Made by a program: the position numbers and the translations under genes. The notes beneath the pieces were generated by a model. The model did not search any database and had not been told where the DNA came from. It worked only from the letters and a program-made list of their open reading frames with translations. Shown in pieces: positions 8,133-17,197 of a stretch of 50,788 nucleotides of DNA (its first letter is position 1; every line of letters begins with the position of its first letter). This DNA is from an uncultured Bacteroidota bacterium. Its GTDB lineage: Bacteria > Bacteroidota > Bacteroidia > Flavobacteriales > Flavobacteriaceae. The DNA is taken from the NCBI GenBank assembly GCA_902566635.1, contig CACFJP010000011.1, positions 1-50,788 of the forward strand. Reading direction: 5' to 3'.

Positions 8133-8140
8133 CAAAATTA
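8133..8140 (-). promoter_or_regulatory. Candidate -7 element for pyrR
   Basis: TAATTTTG on the minus strand fits the Bacteroidota TAnnTTTG element and lies 16 bases before the pyrR ATG. No TTG box is present at the usual distance, so support is partial. If used, the 5' leader would be about 10 bases long. Confidence 0.4.
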
Positions 8141-8285
8141 GGAAATTAAAATGAATAATAGTGAGAGGAAAGCTTGGAACATTTTTACGATTGTTTGAGC
8201 TCCATCAAAATTTTTAAAAAAATATGCTCCTCAACCTTTGACTTCACAAGATAAATTTTAATTTAGTTAATCTAAAACCAAAATT

Positions 8286-9248
8286 ATGCAAAGACCTACG
8301 CTATTACTTTTACTCTTAGTTTTTACGATTTCTTGTAATAATCCCAAACCCACTGCTTCAGTTATTGTGCATGGGGGTGCTGGCTATGTTTCAACTGATG
8401 ACATGACTGAACAACAGGAGAAAGAGATTCGAGAAACAATTGAAAAATCACTTCAAAAAAGCAATGAACACTTGGCAAATGGTGGTACAAGTGTTGAGGC
8501 AATTCAAATTGCCATCAACATCTTGGAAGACTCTAGCCATTTCAACGCTGGTAAAGGCTCTGTCTTCACGTCTGCTGGAACACATGAACTGGATGCGTCT
8601 ATCATGAATGGTAAAAATGTTCAAGCTGGAGCAGTCGCTGGACTTACTAATATCAAAAACCCAATTGATGCTGCTATTGCTGTAATGGAACATTCCCCAC
8701 ATGTATTTTTGATTGGGAAGGGAGCTGAAGAGTTTGCATTAGCGCATGGCATGGAAACAGTTCCACAAAGTTATTTCTATAACGAAGATCGATATATTGA
8801 ACATATTGAGGACTTGGATGAAAATAATAAAAAATTTGGCACTGTTGGTGCCGTTGCCATCGATAAAAATGGAAATATAGCAGCAGGTACTTCAACAGGT
8901 GGCATGACCAACAAACGCTATGGGCGTGTTGGTGATGTACCTGTGATCGGAGCAGGTACATATGCTGAAAATGGTGTTGGCGGCTTGTCTGCAACAGGCC
9001 ATGGAGAATATTTTATACGAAATGTAGCAACCTATGATATTGCTGCACAAGTAAAATATGGTACCTCAACCCTCGATGAGGCTGGCTATCATACATTGAT
9101 GAAAAAACTCAAAAGTCAAGGGGGTGATGGTGGTGTTATTGGCATTGATAAATATGGCAAGGTGGTCATACACTTCAACACTGTAGCCATGCCTCGTGGA
9201 TATATCAATAGGGAGGGAGAAACAGTAGTGATGATAGATCAAGAGTAG
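8286..9248 (+). CDS. Isoaspartyl peptidase / L-asparaginase, lipoprotein form
   Basis: A 320-residue Ntn-hydrolase of the plant-type asparaginase family, which splits isoaspartyl dipeptides and asparagine after cutting itself in two. The nucleophile is Thr186 in FGTVGAVAID, exposed by cleavage after Gly185. HGGAG (29-33) and GTSTGG (201-206) are further signatures. Residues 1-17 form a lipoprotein signal peptide ending in TISC with Cys17 as the lipid anchor, so the enzyme should sit in the periplasm or envelope. No Asp/Glu-rich surface-export signal follows the Cys. It is a single gene, divergent from pyrR and convergent with the next operon. A nutritional role on extracytoplasmic peptides is plausible. 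Confidence 0.92.
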   Translation: MQRPTLLLLLLVFTISCNNPKPTASVIVHGGAGYVSTDDMTEQQEKEIRETIEKSLQKSNEHLANGGTSVEAIQIAINILEDSSHFNAGKGSVFTSAGTHELDASIMNGKNVQAGAVAGLTNIKNPIDAAIAVMEHSPHVFLIGKGAEEFALAHGMETVPQSYFYNEDRYIEHIEDLDENNKKFGTVGAVAIDKNGNIAAGTSTGGMTNKRYGRVGDVPVIGAGTYAENGVGGLSATGHGEYFIRNVATYDIAAQVKYGTSTLDEAGYHTLMKKLKSQGGDGGVIGIDKYGKVVIHFNTVAMPRGYINREGETVVMIDQE

Positions 9249-9250
9249 TA

Positions 9251-10513
9251 CTACACGCCTACTTCAGCAGTAAACTTTGAGGAAAGACGCTTATACAACC
9301 CATCGTTCAATCGATCTCTTATTGTTGAGAATGCATTGAGTGTTTCTTCAACATCCTCTAGAGTGTGGGAAGCTGTCGGAATTAGTCGCAACAAAATCAG
9401 TCCTCTTGGAATCACTGGATAAACAACGATTGAACAGAAAATACCAAATTTTTCTCTCAAGTCTTTGACCAAAACCATTGCTTCAGGAACACTTCCTTTT
9501 AGATATACAGGAGTCACACAACTTTGTGTTGATCCTAAATCAAAGCCTTTTTCTCTCAGACCAGTTTGCAAGGCATGTACATTCTTCCAAAGGTTTGCTT
9601 TAAGTTCTGGCATCGAACGCAGCATCTCCAAACGCTTTAAGGCACCTTTGACAAGCACCATTTGGAGTGACTTTGCAAACATTTGCGATCGCATATTGTA
9701 TTTGAGATAATCAATGATGTCTTTATCTGCTGCAATGAATGCACCCGTACTTGCCATGGACTTAGCAAAGGTGGCAAAATATACATCGATATCGTCTTGA
9801 ACCCCTTGCTCCTCGCCTGCCCCAGCTCCTGTGTGGCCAAGTGTCCCAAAACCATGGGCATCATCAACGAGCAGTCGGAAATTATATTTTTCTTTTAACG
9901 CAACGATTTCGCGCAATCTACCCTGCTCACCCCGCATACCGAAGACACCCTCAGTAATTAAAAGTATACCTCCACCTGTTTCCTGAACGACTTTGGTCGC
10001 ACGACCCAAGTTTTTCTCAAGACTATCAATATCATTGTGCTTAAACGTAAAACGTTTTCCCAAATGAAGCCGAACACCATCTACGATACAAGCGTGGGAA
10101 TCGACATCATATACTATGACATCATTTTTTGATACGAGTGAATCAATTGTTGAGAGTATCCCTTGATATCCAAAATTTAAAAGATATACAGCTTCTTTGT
10201 TGACAAAAGCTGCCAATTCGTTTTGCAACTGTTCGTGTGCGCTTGTGTGACCAGACATCAAACGAGCACCCATAGGATATGCAGAGCCATATTCTTCAGC
10301 TGCCTCAGCATCGACTTTTCGTACGTCGGGATGATTTGCAAGACCAAGGTAATCGTTTACACTCCATGTAATCACCTCTTTGCCCTGAAATAACATGCGA
10401 TTGCCAATCGGTCCTTCAAGTTTTGGAAAAGCAAAATAACCCTCAGCAATGTCAGACCACTTACCCAGTGGACCTCTGTTTGCGCGCATACGGTCAAAAA
10501 TATCGTTTTTCAT
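9251..10513 (-). CDS. PLP-dependent acyltransferase, probable cysteate acyl transferase (capnine synthesis)
   Basis: A 420-residue alpha-oxoamine synthase (the serine palmitoyltransferase, KBL and BioF family). The PLP Lys is Lys251 in TFAKSMASTG; DDAHG at 217-221 supplies the Asp that holds the pyridine ring, and His140 (DSHAC) stacks on the ring. The sequence, including WSVNDYLGLANHP and SAYPMGAR, resembles the F. johnsoniae-type enzyme that I recall as needed for capnine, the sulfonolipid base, where it joins cysteate and a fatty acyl group. The upstream neighbour is a cysteine-synthase-like enzyme 33 bases away, which fits cysteate supply. Alternatives are serine palmitoyltransferase or 2-amino-3-ketobutyrate ligase. 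Fold certain, substrate inferred. Confidence 0.75.
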   Translation of the reverse strand: MKNDIFDRMRANRGPLGKWSDIAEGYFAFPKLEGPIGNRMLFQGKEVITWSVNDYLGLANHPDVRKVDAEAAEEYGSAYPMGARLMSGHTSAHEQLQNELAAFVNKEAVYLLNFGYQGILSTIDSLVSKNDVIVYDVDSHACIVDGVRLHLGKRFTFKHNDIDSLEKNLGRATKVVQETGGGILLITEGVFGMRGEQGRLREIVALKEKYNFRLLVDDAHGFGTLGHTGAGAGEEQGVQDDIDVYFATFAKSMASTGAFIAADKDIIDYLKYNMRSQMFAKSLQMVLVKGALKRLEMLRSMPELKANLWKNVHALQTGLREKGFDLGSTQSCVTPVYLKGSVPEAMVLVKDLREKFGIFCSIVVYPVIPRGLILLRLIPTASHTLEDVEETLNAFSTIRDRLNDGLYKRLSSKFTAEVGV

Positions 10514-10546
10514 AGATTTTTTCTTAAGATTATAAATTTAGTATTC

Positions 10547-11593
10547 TTATTTGATATATTCAATTGCTTTTTTGTCTTGTAAATGTTTAGCATCAAAAAA
10601 ACCTTGATCTTTCATCCACTGATCACTGTATATTTTACTCATATACCTCGATCCATGATCACAAAAAATAATGACTACAACACTGTTTTTATCAAAAAAC
10701 AACTGTTGTTGATTGAGTTGTCGAGTTGCTTGTAGTGCTGCACCAGAAGTATATCCAACAAAAATTCCTTCTTTCTTGGTAACTTCTCTGGCAGCATGAG
10801 CACTCTCTTCATCTGTTACTTTTTCAAAGTGATCGATGTATTCAAAATGGGTGGTGGAAGGAATCAGGTTTTTACCTAAGCCTTCTATTCTGTAAGGGTA
10901 TATTTCATTTTCATCAAACTCAGATGTTTCATGAAACTTCTTCAATACTGACCCATAGGCATCAACTCCGATGATTTTAATGTTTGGATTTTTTGATTTC
11001 AAATACCTTCCAATGCCAGAAATTGTACCTCCTGTACCACTTGCTGCCACCAGATGAGTGATCTGACCAGATGTTTGATCCCATATTTCAGGGCCAGTGG
11101 TTCGGAAATGTGCATCAGTGTTCAATTCATTAAAATACTGATTGATATATATAGATCCCTTGATTTCGTTATGCAGTCGTTTTGCGACTTGATAATATGA
11201 GCGAGGGTCGTCAGCCTTCATATTACCTGGGCACACATATACAGTGGCGCCCATGGCTCTGAGCATATCAATCTTGTCTGGGGATGATTTGGAGGAAACA
11301 GCTAAAATACATTTATAACCCTTGATAATACTTGCCATCGCAATACTAAAACCAGTGTTTCCAGAAGTTGTTTCGATGATGGTATCGCCGGGCTTAATGA
11401 TATTTTTTCGTTCCGCCTCTTTAATAATGTGTAGTGCAATTCGATCTTTGTTCGAGTGACCTGGATTGGCAAATTCAGCTTTTGCATAATAGCTTCCCAA
11501 AAAACCATGAACAGTCTTATGAAGTTTTATAAGTGGTGTTTTGCCAACCAAGTCCAATATACTGTTATGCGCCTCTATTACCTTTTTTGTCAT
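10547..11593 (-). CDS. Cysteine-synthase-like PLP enzyme, possible cysteate synthase
   Basis: A 348-residue fold-type II PLP enzyme. Lys49 in [10 protein letters not shown] is the cofactor Lys, TSGNTG (76-81) grips the substrate carboxylate, and GTGGTISG binds the phosphate. It has no CBS domains. The GHSN before Lys differs from the usual GGSV/AGSV of cysteine and cystathionine synthases, hinting at a different substrate. I use the ATG at 11593; the in-frame TTG at 11629 overlaps a good -7 element. Its close pairing with the acyltransferase suggests that it makes cysteate from phosphoserine and sulfite for sulfonolipids. Ordinary cysteine synthase or cystathionine beta-synthase activity is the main alternative. 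Confidence 0.72.
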   Translation of the reverse strand: MTKKVIEAHNSILDLVGKTPLIKLHKTVHGFLGSYYAKAEFANPGHSNKDRIALHIIKEAERKNIIKPGDTIIETTSGNTGFSIAMASIIKGYKCILAVSSKSSPDKIDMLRAMGATVYVCPGNMKADDPRSYYQVAKRLHNEIKGSIYINQYFNELNTDAHFRTTGPEIWDQTSGQITHLVAASGTGGTISGIGRYLKSKNPNIKIIGVDAYGSVLKKFHETSEFDENEIYPYRIEGLGKNLIPSTTHFEYIDHFEKVTDEESAHAAREVTKKEGIFVGYTSGAALQATRQLNQQQLFFDKNSVVVIIFCDHGSRYMSKIYSDQWMKDQGFFDAKHLQDKKAIEYIK

Positions 11594-11626
11594 TAGTAAT
11601 GAATTATGGGCTTTCAAATTAGACTT

Positions 11627-11634
11627 CAAATTTA
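11627..11634 (-). promoter_or_regulatory. Candidate -7 element for the PLP enzyme pair
   Basis: TAAATTTG on the minus strand fits TAnnTTTG and lies 33 bases before the ATG at 11593. No clear TTG box is found upstream. Its overlap with the in-frame TTG at 11629-11627 argues against that TTG as a start. Confidence 0.42.
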
Positions 11635-11740
11635 CTGAATATTAATGGTTTTGAGAAAAATCAGTATTGGCTTTAACTCTTGTTTGAAGAGGGCAAAACA
11701 AAATGTGTATTGTTTTTATCATTTTGGGTTAAAGATTGCA

Positions 11741-11748
11741 TATATTTG
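11741..11748 (+). promoter_or_regulatory. Candidate -7 element for prfB
   Basis: TATATTTG fits TAnnTTTG and lies 13 bases before the GTG start of prfB. A TTG at 11724-11726 is 14 bases upstream, shorter than the usual 17-23, so the match is partial. Confidence 0.42.
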
Positions 11749-11761
11749 AAAAAAAATTGTA

Positions 11762-12866
11762 GTGCTAACATCAGAGTTATTTGTAGATCTTAAAGATCGC
11801 CTGGATGCGTTAAGGAGGTCCCTTTGACTTGGATTCGCTCATAATAGAGGTTCAAAACAAAGAGGAAAAAACGCTTGCACCCGACTTTTGGGATGATACT
11901 ACTTCAGCAGAGGCTTATGTGCGCGCGCTTCAACCCAAAAAACAATGGCTTGAGGATATTGCCAGTCTTTCATCAAGAATTGATGATTTATCTGTTTTAC
12001 TTGAATTCTCCAAAAGTGGAGATGATGTGACAGAGGAGCTCAATACTTTATATGCTGAAACAACACGTTTTATCGAAGATTTGGAATTCAAAAACATGCT
12101 TTCCAATGAAGGGGATTCTTTTTCTGCTGTGCTGCAAATCACAGCTGGTGCAGGTGGTACAGAGAGTTGCGACTGGGCATCAATGCTAATGAGAATGTAT
12201 ATGATGTGGGCAGAGAAACATGGTTACAAAGTCATGGAACTCAATTTGCAAGAAGGTGATGTTGCTGGCATCAAAACAGTTACACTCGAATGCAAAGGAG
12301 ATTATGCATTTGGTTGGCTTAAAGGAGAAAATGGTGTGCATAGGCTTGTGAGGATTTCTCCATTTGATAGCAATGCAAAAAGACATACAAGCTTTGCATC
12401 TGTGTATGTTTACCCCTTGGTTGATGACTCAATCGATATTGACATCAATCCTTCAGATATACAAATCACAACTGCTCGTTCGAGTGGAGCTGGTGGACAA
12501 CACGTAAATAAAGTTGAAACCAAGGTGCAACTCACCCACAAGCCCACAGGCATACAAATCAGTTGTTCTGAAACAAGATCACAACACGAAAACAGAGAGA
12601 GAGCCTTGCAAATGCTGCGATCACAACTCTATGAAATTGAACTTCAAAACAAAAGAAAAACAAGAGATGCAATTGAAGCGAGCAAAATGAAAATCGAATG
12701 GGGATCGCAGATACGAAACTATGTGATGCAACCTTACAAAATGATAAAAGATGTGAGAAGTTCCTATGAAACTAGTGATGTTAGTTCAGTATTGGATGGA
12801 GGTCTAGACCCCTTTCTCAAATCTTATTTAATGATGAATCAACAACCCAAATCAAATGACTTATAA
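11762..12866 (+). CDS. prfB: Peptide chain release factor 2, with programmed +1 frameshift
   Basis: RF2 releases proteins at UGA and UAA. The reading frame starts at GTG 11762 (an in-frame TGA at 11747 limits it), runs 21 codons to CTT 11822-11824, meets TGA 11825-11827, and continues in the +1 frame from GAC 11826, giving about 367 residues, the normal RF2 size. The slippery CTT-TGA-C and an AGGAGG at 11813-11818, three bases before CTT, match the known autoregulatory site. The RF2 tripeptide SPF (about 199-201) reads the stop codon, and GGQ (about 244-246) catalyses peptide release. The N-terminal [12 protein letters not shown] is typical. When RF2 is scarce the ribosome shifts and more RF2 is made. 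Confidence 0.96.
11813..11828 (+). promoter_or_regulatory. prfB +1 frameshift signal
   Basis: AGGAGG, three spacer bases (TCC), then CTT TGA C. The Shine-Dalgarno-like hexamer and UGA-C context promote a +1 slip on CTT when RF2 is limiting. This arrangement is the same as in E. coli prfB. Confidence 0.95.
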
Positions 12867-12912
12867 AAAAAATTGCAAAACGAACTATTGAAATTAAAAA
12901 TCGATATATAAC

Positions 12913-15354
12913 ATGACACATCGTTTGATTATTTTAATTTTATTGCACTATTGCTTTTCATTCTCAGTTTATGGCCAATCACGCCAAATCGTAATGAGTG
13001 GCACAGTTGTAGATGCTGATAGCAAAACGTCTCTCCCCTACGCTACAGTATCAGCTTTTGATGCAGAAGGTGTTTTAGTCAATGGAGGAATTTCCGATGA
13101 CAATGGTGTTTTTAAACTCAAATTATCACCAAACAGCTACACCCTAAAGTTCGAATACATTGGTTTTAAGAATCTTACGACTGATTTAAAATCTTACAAT
13201 AACAGCATCAACATTGGGACCATTGCGTTAGTTTCGTCTGTCGAATTTCTCCAGGGAGTTGACCTCGTTGGGCAAAGTGCAGAAGTCGAAATTCGTTTGG
13301 ATAAGCGAGTTTACAATGTTGCCAAAAGCAACCTTATTAGAGGGGGGACAGTGTCAGACGTTTTAGAGAATGTTCCTTCTATTTCTGTAGATATCGATGG
13401 TAACATAGAGCTTCGAGGCAACAACAACGTGCGCATACTGGTTGATGGAAAACCATCCGGTCTTATTGGTCTTGGAGGTGTGGAAGCATTGACAAGACTG
13501 CCAGCAGAATCGATCGAAAAAGTTGAGGTAATCACCTCGCCGTCTGCTCGTTATCAAGCAGAAGGAACAACAGGAATCATAAACATCATCCTTGCCAAAA
13601 GATTTCTAAAAGGACTAAATGGTGTGTTTAACCTCTCAGCTGGTAAAAATGAGACCTATAATGGATCCGCAAATCTAAACTATCGCAAAGGAAAGTTTAA
13701 CTTTTTTACAAATTCGGGATACAGCGATCGCACCAACAAAGGTCGAGCATTGCAAGACAATGTTTACACAACTCCTCTAGAGTCTGTTGAGCGATATGTT
13801 GAGGAGCGCTTTTTTAATCGAAGAAGACAAGGCTTTAATCTCAATTTTGGAATGGATTTCCAAATGACTAAAAAATCTTCTATAACATTGAGTTATTTTA
13901 CAAACGAAAGAGATGGAGATGACCAAACAATCAACGAACAATCGCAGTATAAAACTGATGGGGTATTGCTGACCAATCGTTTTGAAAATGAAAATGATGA
14001 AGAAGACAGTAACCAACTCAATATTGATTTTGAGCATAAGTTCAACGAAAAAGGACATAAACTAACAGCAACTTTCCAAACTGAAAACAACGACGAAACA
14101 GAAATTTCTGATATCAAATCATTTTTTGAAAATGGTGTCCGATCAGATGATAGCGAAATCAATACAACATTAGAAAATCAAGAACGAAATTTGGTGCAAG
14201 TCGATTATGTTTACCCCATAAATAAAGACACCCAATTTGAGGCCGGATATCGAGGTACTGACAACAAAAGAGTTATCGATTATGAGGTAAAAATCTTTGA
14301 TGAAAACAATACTGGAACCATCGATACCAACCTGTCAAATACCCTTGGCTTTGAGCAAGAGGTGCATGCATTGTATACCCAATATGGTAAAAAGTTCAAC
14401 GCCTTTTCATTTCTCTTAGGGTTGCGATTTGAAAACACTGGCATATTAGTTGAGCAACTGGACTCAGATACACCCATCAACAATAAAACCTACAATGATT
14501 TTTTTCCAACGCTCAATTTGGGTTGGGAAATCAATCCAACTGCAAGTGTTACGTTAGGATACAATCGAAGAATCTCTCGTCCAAATGCTTGGACTCTAAA
14601 TCCTTTTCAGTCTAGATCGAGTAAAACAAGTTATTTTCAAGGAAATCCAGAACTCGATCCTAGTTATTCGAATGGGGTTGACGTTGGCTACATTAAACAA
14701 TTTAAAAAAGTTACGCTGAATAGCTCAGTCTATTATCGCAAAACAACTGATGCTGTTAGTCGAGTTGCTCTTGTAACAGACGAAACTGTGTTTGTCAACG
14801 GAATCGAAACACCTGTAATCCGACGACTTCCAATCAATTTGGGTACAAACGAACAGTTTGGCGTTGAGTTTAATACTTCTTTACGACTGATCAAAGGCAT
14901 GCGTACCTATGCAAGTGTCAACTTATATAAAAGCATTGAAGAAGGCAGTTATTTGGGTATTTCATATGATTATGATAACACCAGTTGGTCAGGAAATTTG
15001 AGTAACTCCTATCGTTTACCATTCGCGATTCAGTCACAATTATCGTTGCGTTACAGAGGTCCAAACGAGTCAGCATTTGGGAAGAGTAAAGGATTTTTAT
15101 ATACAGATTTAGCCTTGAGTAAAGAAATCTTAAATGATAATGCAACGATCAACTTAAGGTTTAGCGATTTATTTAACACATCAAAATACGACTATCAAAC
15201 AAAAACTCCTGTGGCAGTAACTGAGGGGCTATATCAAAGGCGTGAGCCCACCTACACCCTTACGTTTACATACCGATTTAGGCAAGATAAAAATAGACAG
15301 CGAAGAGGAAGAGGGTCGTATGGGCAAGAAAATTTTGGAGACTTTGAGTTCTAG
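12913..15354 (+). CDS. Outer-membrane beta-barrel, TonB-dependent-receptor-like protein
   Basis: An 813-residue outer-membrane protein. Residues 1 to about 21 form a signal peptide ending near VYG-QS. Then comes a carboxypeptidase-regulatory-like beta-sandwich (about 26-105, with SGTVVDADS and SLPYATV), a plug domain (about 125-235, with VLENVPSISVDIDG, RILVDGKPSG and GIINIIL), and a long beta-barrel ending in aromatic YTLTFTYRF plus a basic tail. It belongs to the OMP beta-barrel family common in Bacteroidota, often involved in uptake of metals or small molecules. No SusD partner is adjacent. It follows prfB by 46 bases. The ligand cannot be told from sequence. Confidence 0.88.
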   Translation: MTHRLIILILLHYCFSFSVYGQSRQIVMSGTVVDADSKTSLPYATVSAFDAEGVLVNGGISDDNGVFKLKLSPNSYTLKFEYIGFKNLTTDLKSYNNSINIGTIALVSSVEFLQGVDLVGQSAEVEIRLDKRVYNVAKSNLIRGGTVSDVLENVPSISVDIDGNIELRGNNNVRILVDGKPSGLIGLGGVEALTRLPAESIEKVEVITSPSARYQAEGTTGIINIILAKRFLKGLNGVFNLSAGKNETYNGSANLNYRKGKFNFFTNSGYSDRTNKGRALQDNVYTTPLESVERYVEERFFNRRRQGFNLNFGMDFQMTKKSSITLSYFTNERDGDDQTINEQSQYKTDGVLLTNRFENENDEEDSNQLNIDFEHKFNEKGHKLTATFQTENNDETEISDIKSFFENGVRSDDSEINTTLENQERNLVQVDYVYPINKDTQFEAGYRGTDNKRVIDYEVKIFDENNTGTIDTNLSNTLGFEQEVHALYTQYGKKFNAFSFLLGLRFENTGILVEQLDSDTPINNKTYNDFFPTLNLGWEINPTASVTLGYNRRISRPNAWTLNPFQSRSSKTSYFQGNPELDPSYSNGVDVGYIKQFKKVTLNSSVYYRKTTDAVSRVALVTDETVFVNGIETPVIRRLPINLGTNEQFGVEFNTSLRLIKGMRTYASVNLYKSIEEGSYLGISYDYDNTSWSGNLSNSYRLPFAIQSQLSLRYRGPNESAFGKSKGFLYTDLALSKEILNDNATINLRFSDLFNTSKYDYQTKTPVAVTEGLYQRREPTYTLTFTYRFRQDKNRQRRGRGSYGQENFGDFEF

Positions 15355-15355
15355 G

Positions 15356-15520
15356 CTACTCTGATCGATTTGCCTTTTTTCTTTCTTTAAACCATTCGAT
15401 TAGATTTCCACTCAACCAGTAGGGAATCACAAAACCAATGAGGAAAATCATCAGCCAAAATCCAGTTGTGAGGATTGTTAGAAAAAGAATAAATCCAAGA
15501 TACTGTTCAAAAGTAAACAT
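15356..15520 (-). CDS. Small hydrophobic membrane protein
   Basis: A 54-residue ORF with a central hydrophobic stretch (about 7-37, one long or two short membrane segments, containing LTILTTGFWLMIFLIGF) and a basic C-terminus (KERKKANRSE), a reasonable positive-inside topology. I start at ATG 15520; the frame runs further upstream into the antisense of fumC, which I reject. It is convergent with the receptor gene and ends 2 bases from it. Similar short membrane proteins are common in Flavobacteriia, but I do not recognise a named family. Confidence 0.5.
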   Translation of the reverse strand: MFTFEQYLGFILFLTILTTGFWLMIFLIGFVIPYWLSGNLIEWFKERKKANRSE

Positions 15521-15577
15521 AGCATGCTGTTTGTTAGGTACAAATTTATTTAGAAAGTTTGATGCACACAAGAAAGG

Positions 15578-15612
15578 TTGATAAAAACAGCATTTGATTT
15601 TTGTTACCTTTG
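15578..15612 (+). promoter_or_regulatory. Candidate promoter of fumC
   Basis: TACCTTTG at 15605-15612 fits the TAnnTTTG -7 box, with a TTG at 15578-15580, 24 bases upstream (slightly long). The fumC ATG follows at 15630, giving a short leader. Confidence 0.5.
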
Positions 15613-15629
15613 TATAAAGTTTTATTTCC

Positions 15630-17021
15630 ATGTCATTCCGAGCCGAAAAAGACACTTTAGGAGTTGTAAAAGTCCCTGCCGACAAGTATTGGGGGGCACA
15701 AACTGAACGATCGAGAAACAATTTTAAAATCGGAAATCCAGGGTCAATGCCTATCGAATTGATTTATGGGTTTGCCTACCTCAAAAAGGCTGCTGCATAT
15801 ACCAATGCTGAGCTTGGCGTACTGGAAAAGAGCAAGCGAGACCTCATTGCTCGTGTATGTGATGAAATCCTTGAAGGCAAGCATGACGACCAATTTCCAC
15901 TTGTGATATGGCAAACAGGATCAGGTACGCAATCGAATATGAATGTGAATGAAGTCGTGGCAAATCGTGGTCATGTGTTGGCAGGTCATGCGTTGGGTGA
16001 AGGCGAAAAAACACTGCATCCAAATGATGATGTAAACAAGTCACAATCCTCCAACGACACCTTTCCAACAGGGATGCATATTGCAGCCTATAAACTGATT
16101 GTTGAAAATACACTCCCAGCATTACATCAAATCAAAAAAACACTTTTTCAAAAATCTAAAGAGTTTGAGAAAGTGATCAAAATCGGTCGTACGCATATGA
16201 TGGATGCTACGCCCCTTAGTCTTGGGCAAGAGTTTTCTGGCTATGTTGCACAAATTGGGTATAGCATCAAAGCGATTGAAAACAGCTTACCACACCTAGC
16301 AGAGCTGGCACTGGGTGGAACTGCAGTCGGTACTGGCATCAATGCTCCCAAGGGTTATGCCGAACGAGTAGCCTCATATATTGCTGAATTTACAGGGCAT
16401 CCATTTGTCACAGCACCAAACAAATTTGAAGCATTGGCGAGTCATGATGCCTTTGTAGAAACGCATGGTGCTTTGCGGCAAGTTGCAGTGTCGTTGAACA
16501 AAATTGCGCATGACATTCGAGTGATGTCAAGTGGGCCACGCTCAGGCATTGGCGAATTGTCGATTCCTGCCAATGAACCTGGTAGTTCAATAATGCCAGG
16601 CAAGGTCAACCCTACGCAATGTGAGGCCTTGACTATGGTTTGTGCACAGGTCATTGGCAATGATGTCGCTGTTGCCTTTGGAGGTGCACAAGGTCATTTT
16701 GAGCTTAATGTATTCAAACCTCTCATTGCAAACAATCTTCTTCAATCTGCTCGTTTACTTGCAGATGCAGTGTTGAGCTTCGATCAACATTGTGCGCGAG
16801 GGATTGAACCAAATATTGATGTGATCAACAAGCTTGTTGACAACTCGCTGATGCTTGTTACATCATTAAACACAAAAATTGGGTATTACAAAGCAGCAGA
16901 GATTGCACAAAAAGCACATGAAGAAGGCACATCGCTTCGCGATGCTGCGATTGCTACAGGTTATCTGTCAGCTGAGGAGTTTGATCAATGGGTTCGCGCT
17001 GAAGATATGATTGGGGATTAA
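15630..17021 (+). CDS. fumC: Fumarate hydratase, class II
   Basis: A 463-residue iron-independent fumarase that interconverts fumarate and malate in the citric acid cycle. The family signature [11 protein letters not shown] carries the catalytic Ser loop in the C-terminal third. [14 protein letters not shown] and the TFPTGMHIA segment line the active site, and the N-terminal [15 protein letters not shown] is typical. Length is standard. It starts at an ATG with its own promoter and ends in a 4-base convergent overlap region with a 59-residue membrane protein. Argininosuccinate lyase and aspartase are excluded by the N-terminal signature and overall match. Confidence 0.97.
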   Translation: MSFRAEKDTLGVVKVPADKYWGAQTERSRNNFKIGNPGSMPIELIYGFAYLKKAAAYTNAELGVLEKSKRDLIARVCDEILEGKHDDQFPLVIWQTGSGTQSNMNVNEVVANRGHVLAGHALGEGEKTLHPNDDVNKSQSSNDTFPTGMHIAAYKLIVENTLPALHQIKKTLFQKSKEFEKVIKIGRTHMMDATPLSLGQEFSGYVAQIGYSIKAIENSLPHLAELALGGTAVGTGINAPKGYAERVASYIAEFTGHPFVTAPNKFEALASHDAFVETHGALRQVAVSLNKIAHDIRVMSSGPRSGIGELSIPANEPGSSIMPGKVNPTQCEALTMVCAQVIGNDVAVAFGGAQGHFELNVFKPLIANNLLQSARLLADAVLSFDQHCARGIEPNIDVINKLVDNSLMLVTSLNTKIGYYKAAEIAQKAHEEGTSLRDAAIATGYLSAEEFDQWVRAEDMIGD

Positions 17022-17197
17022 ACCCTTCCTTTAAGCGCATTAAACGCCCACCCAACAGCGATAAAACCAATCCCTGTTAAACTTGACCAATAGATATATT
17101 CAGGATACTTTATTGCACCCAATAGGATAATTACAATTCCGATGATTGTTAGTATCAGTGAGGCAATAGCAAAAATTACATTTTTATTGAACTTCAT
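17018..17197 (-). CDS. 59-residue two-helix membrane protein at the end of the men cluster
   Basis: This short gene starts at ATG 17197 inside the 3' end of menE (14-base overlap) and ends at TAA 17020-17018, overlapping the fumC stop on the other strand. The protein has two membrane helices (about residues 8-28 and 38-54) separated by a KYPEYIYW loop and ends in FNALKGRV. The ending and layout match a small flavobacterial membrane protein that I recall under the family name CAL67264. Function unknown. Overlap with menE implies cotranslation, so a link to menaquinone or membrane work is possible but unproven. Confidence 0.72.
   Translation of the reverse strand: MKFNKNVIFAIASLILTIIGIVIILLGAIKYPEYIYWSSLTGIGFIAVGWAFNALKGRV

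Noticed and set aside
9246-9255. GTAGTACTAC palindrome between two convergent stops
   Set aside because: Formed by the two stop regions; no T run and no other sign of a function.
15521-15721. N-terminal extension of the 54-residue membrane protein
   Set aside because: It runs antisense through the fumC start and promoter and has no membrane or conserved features.
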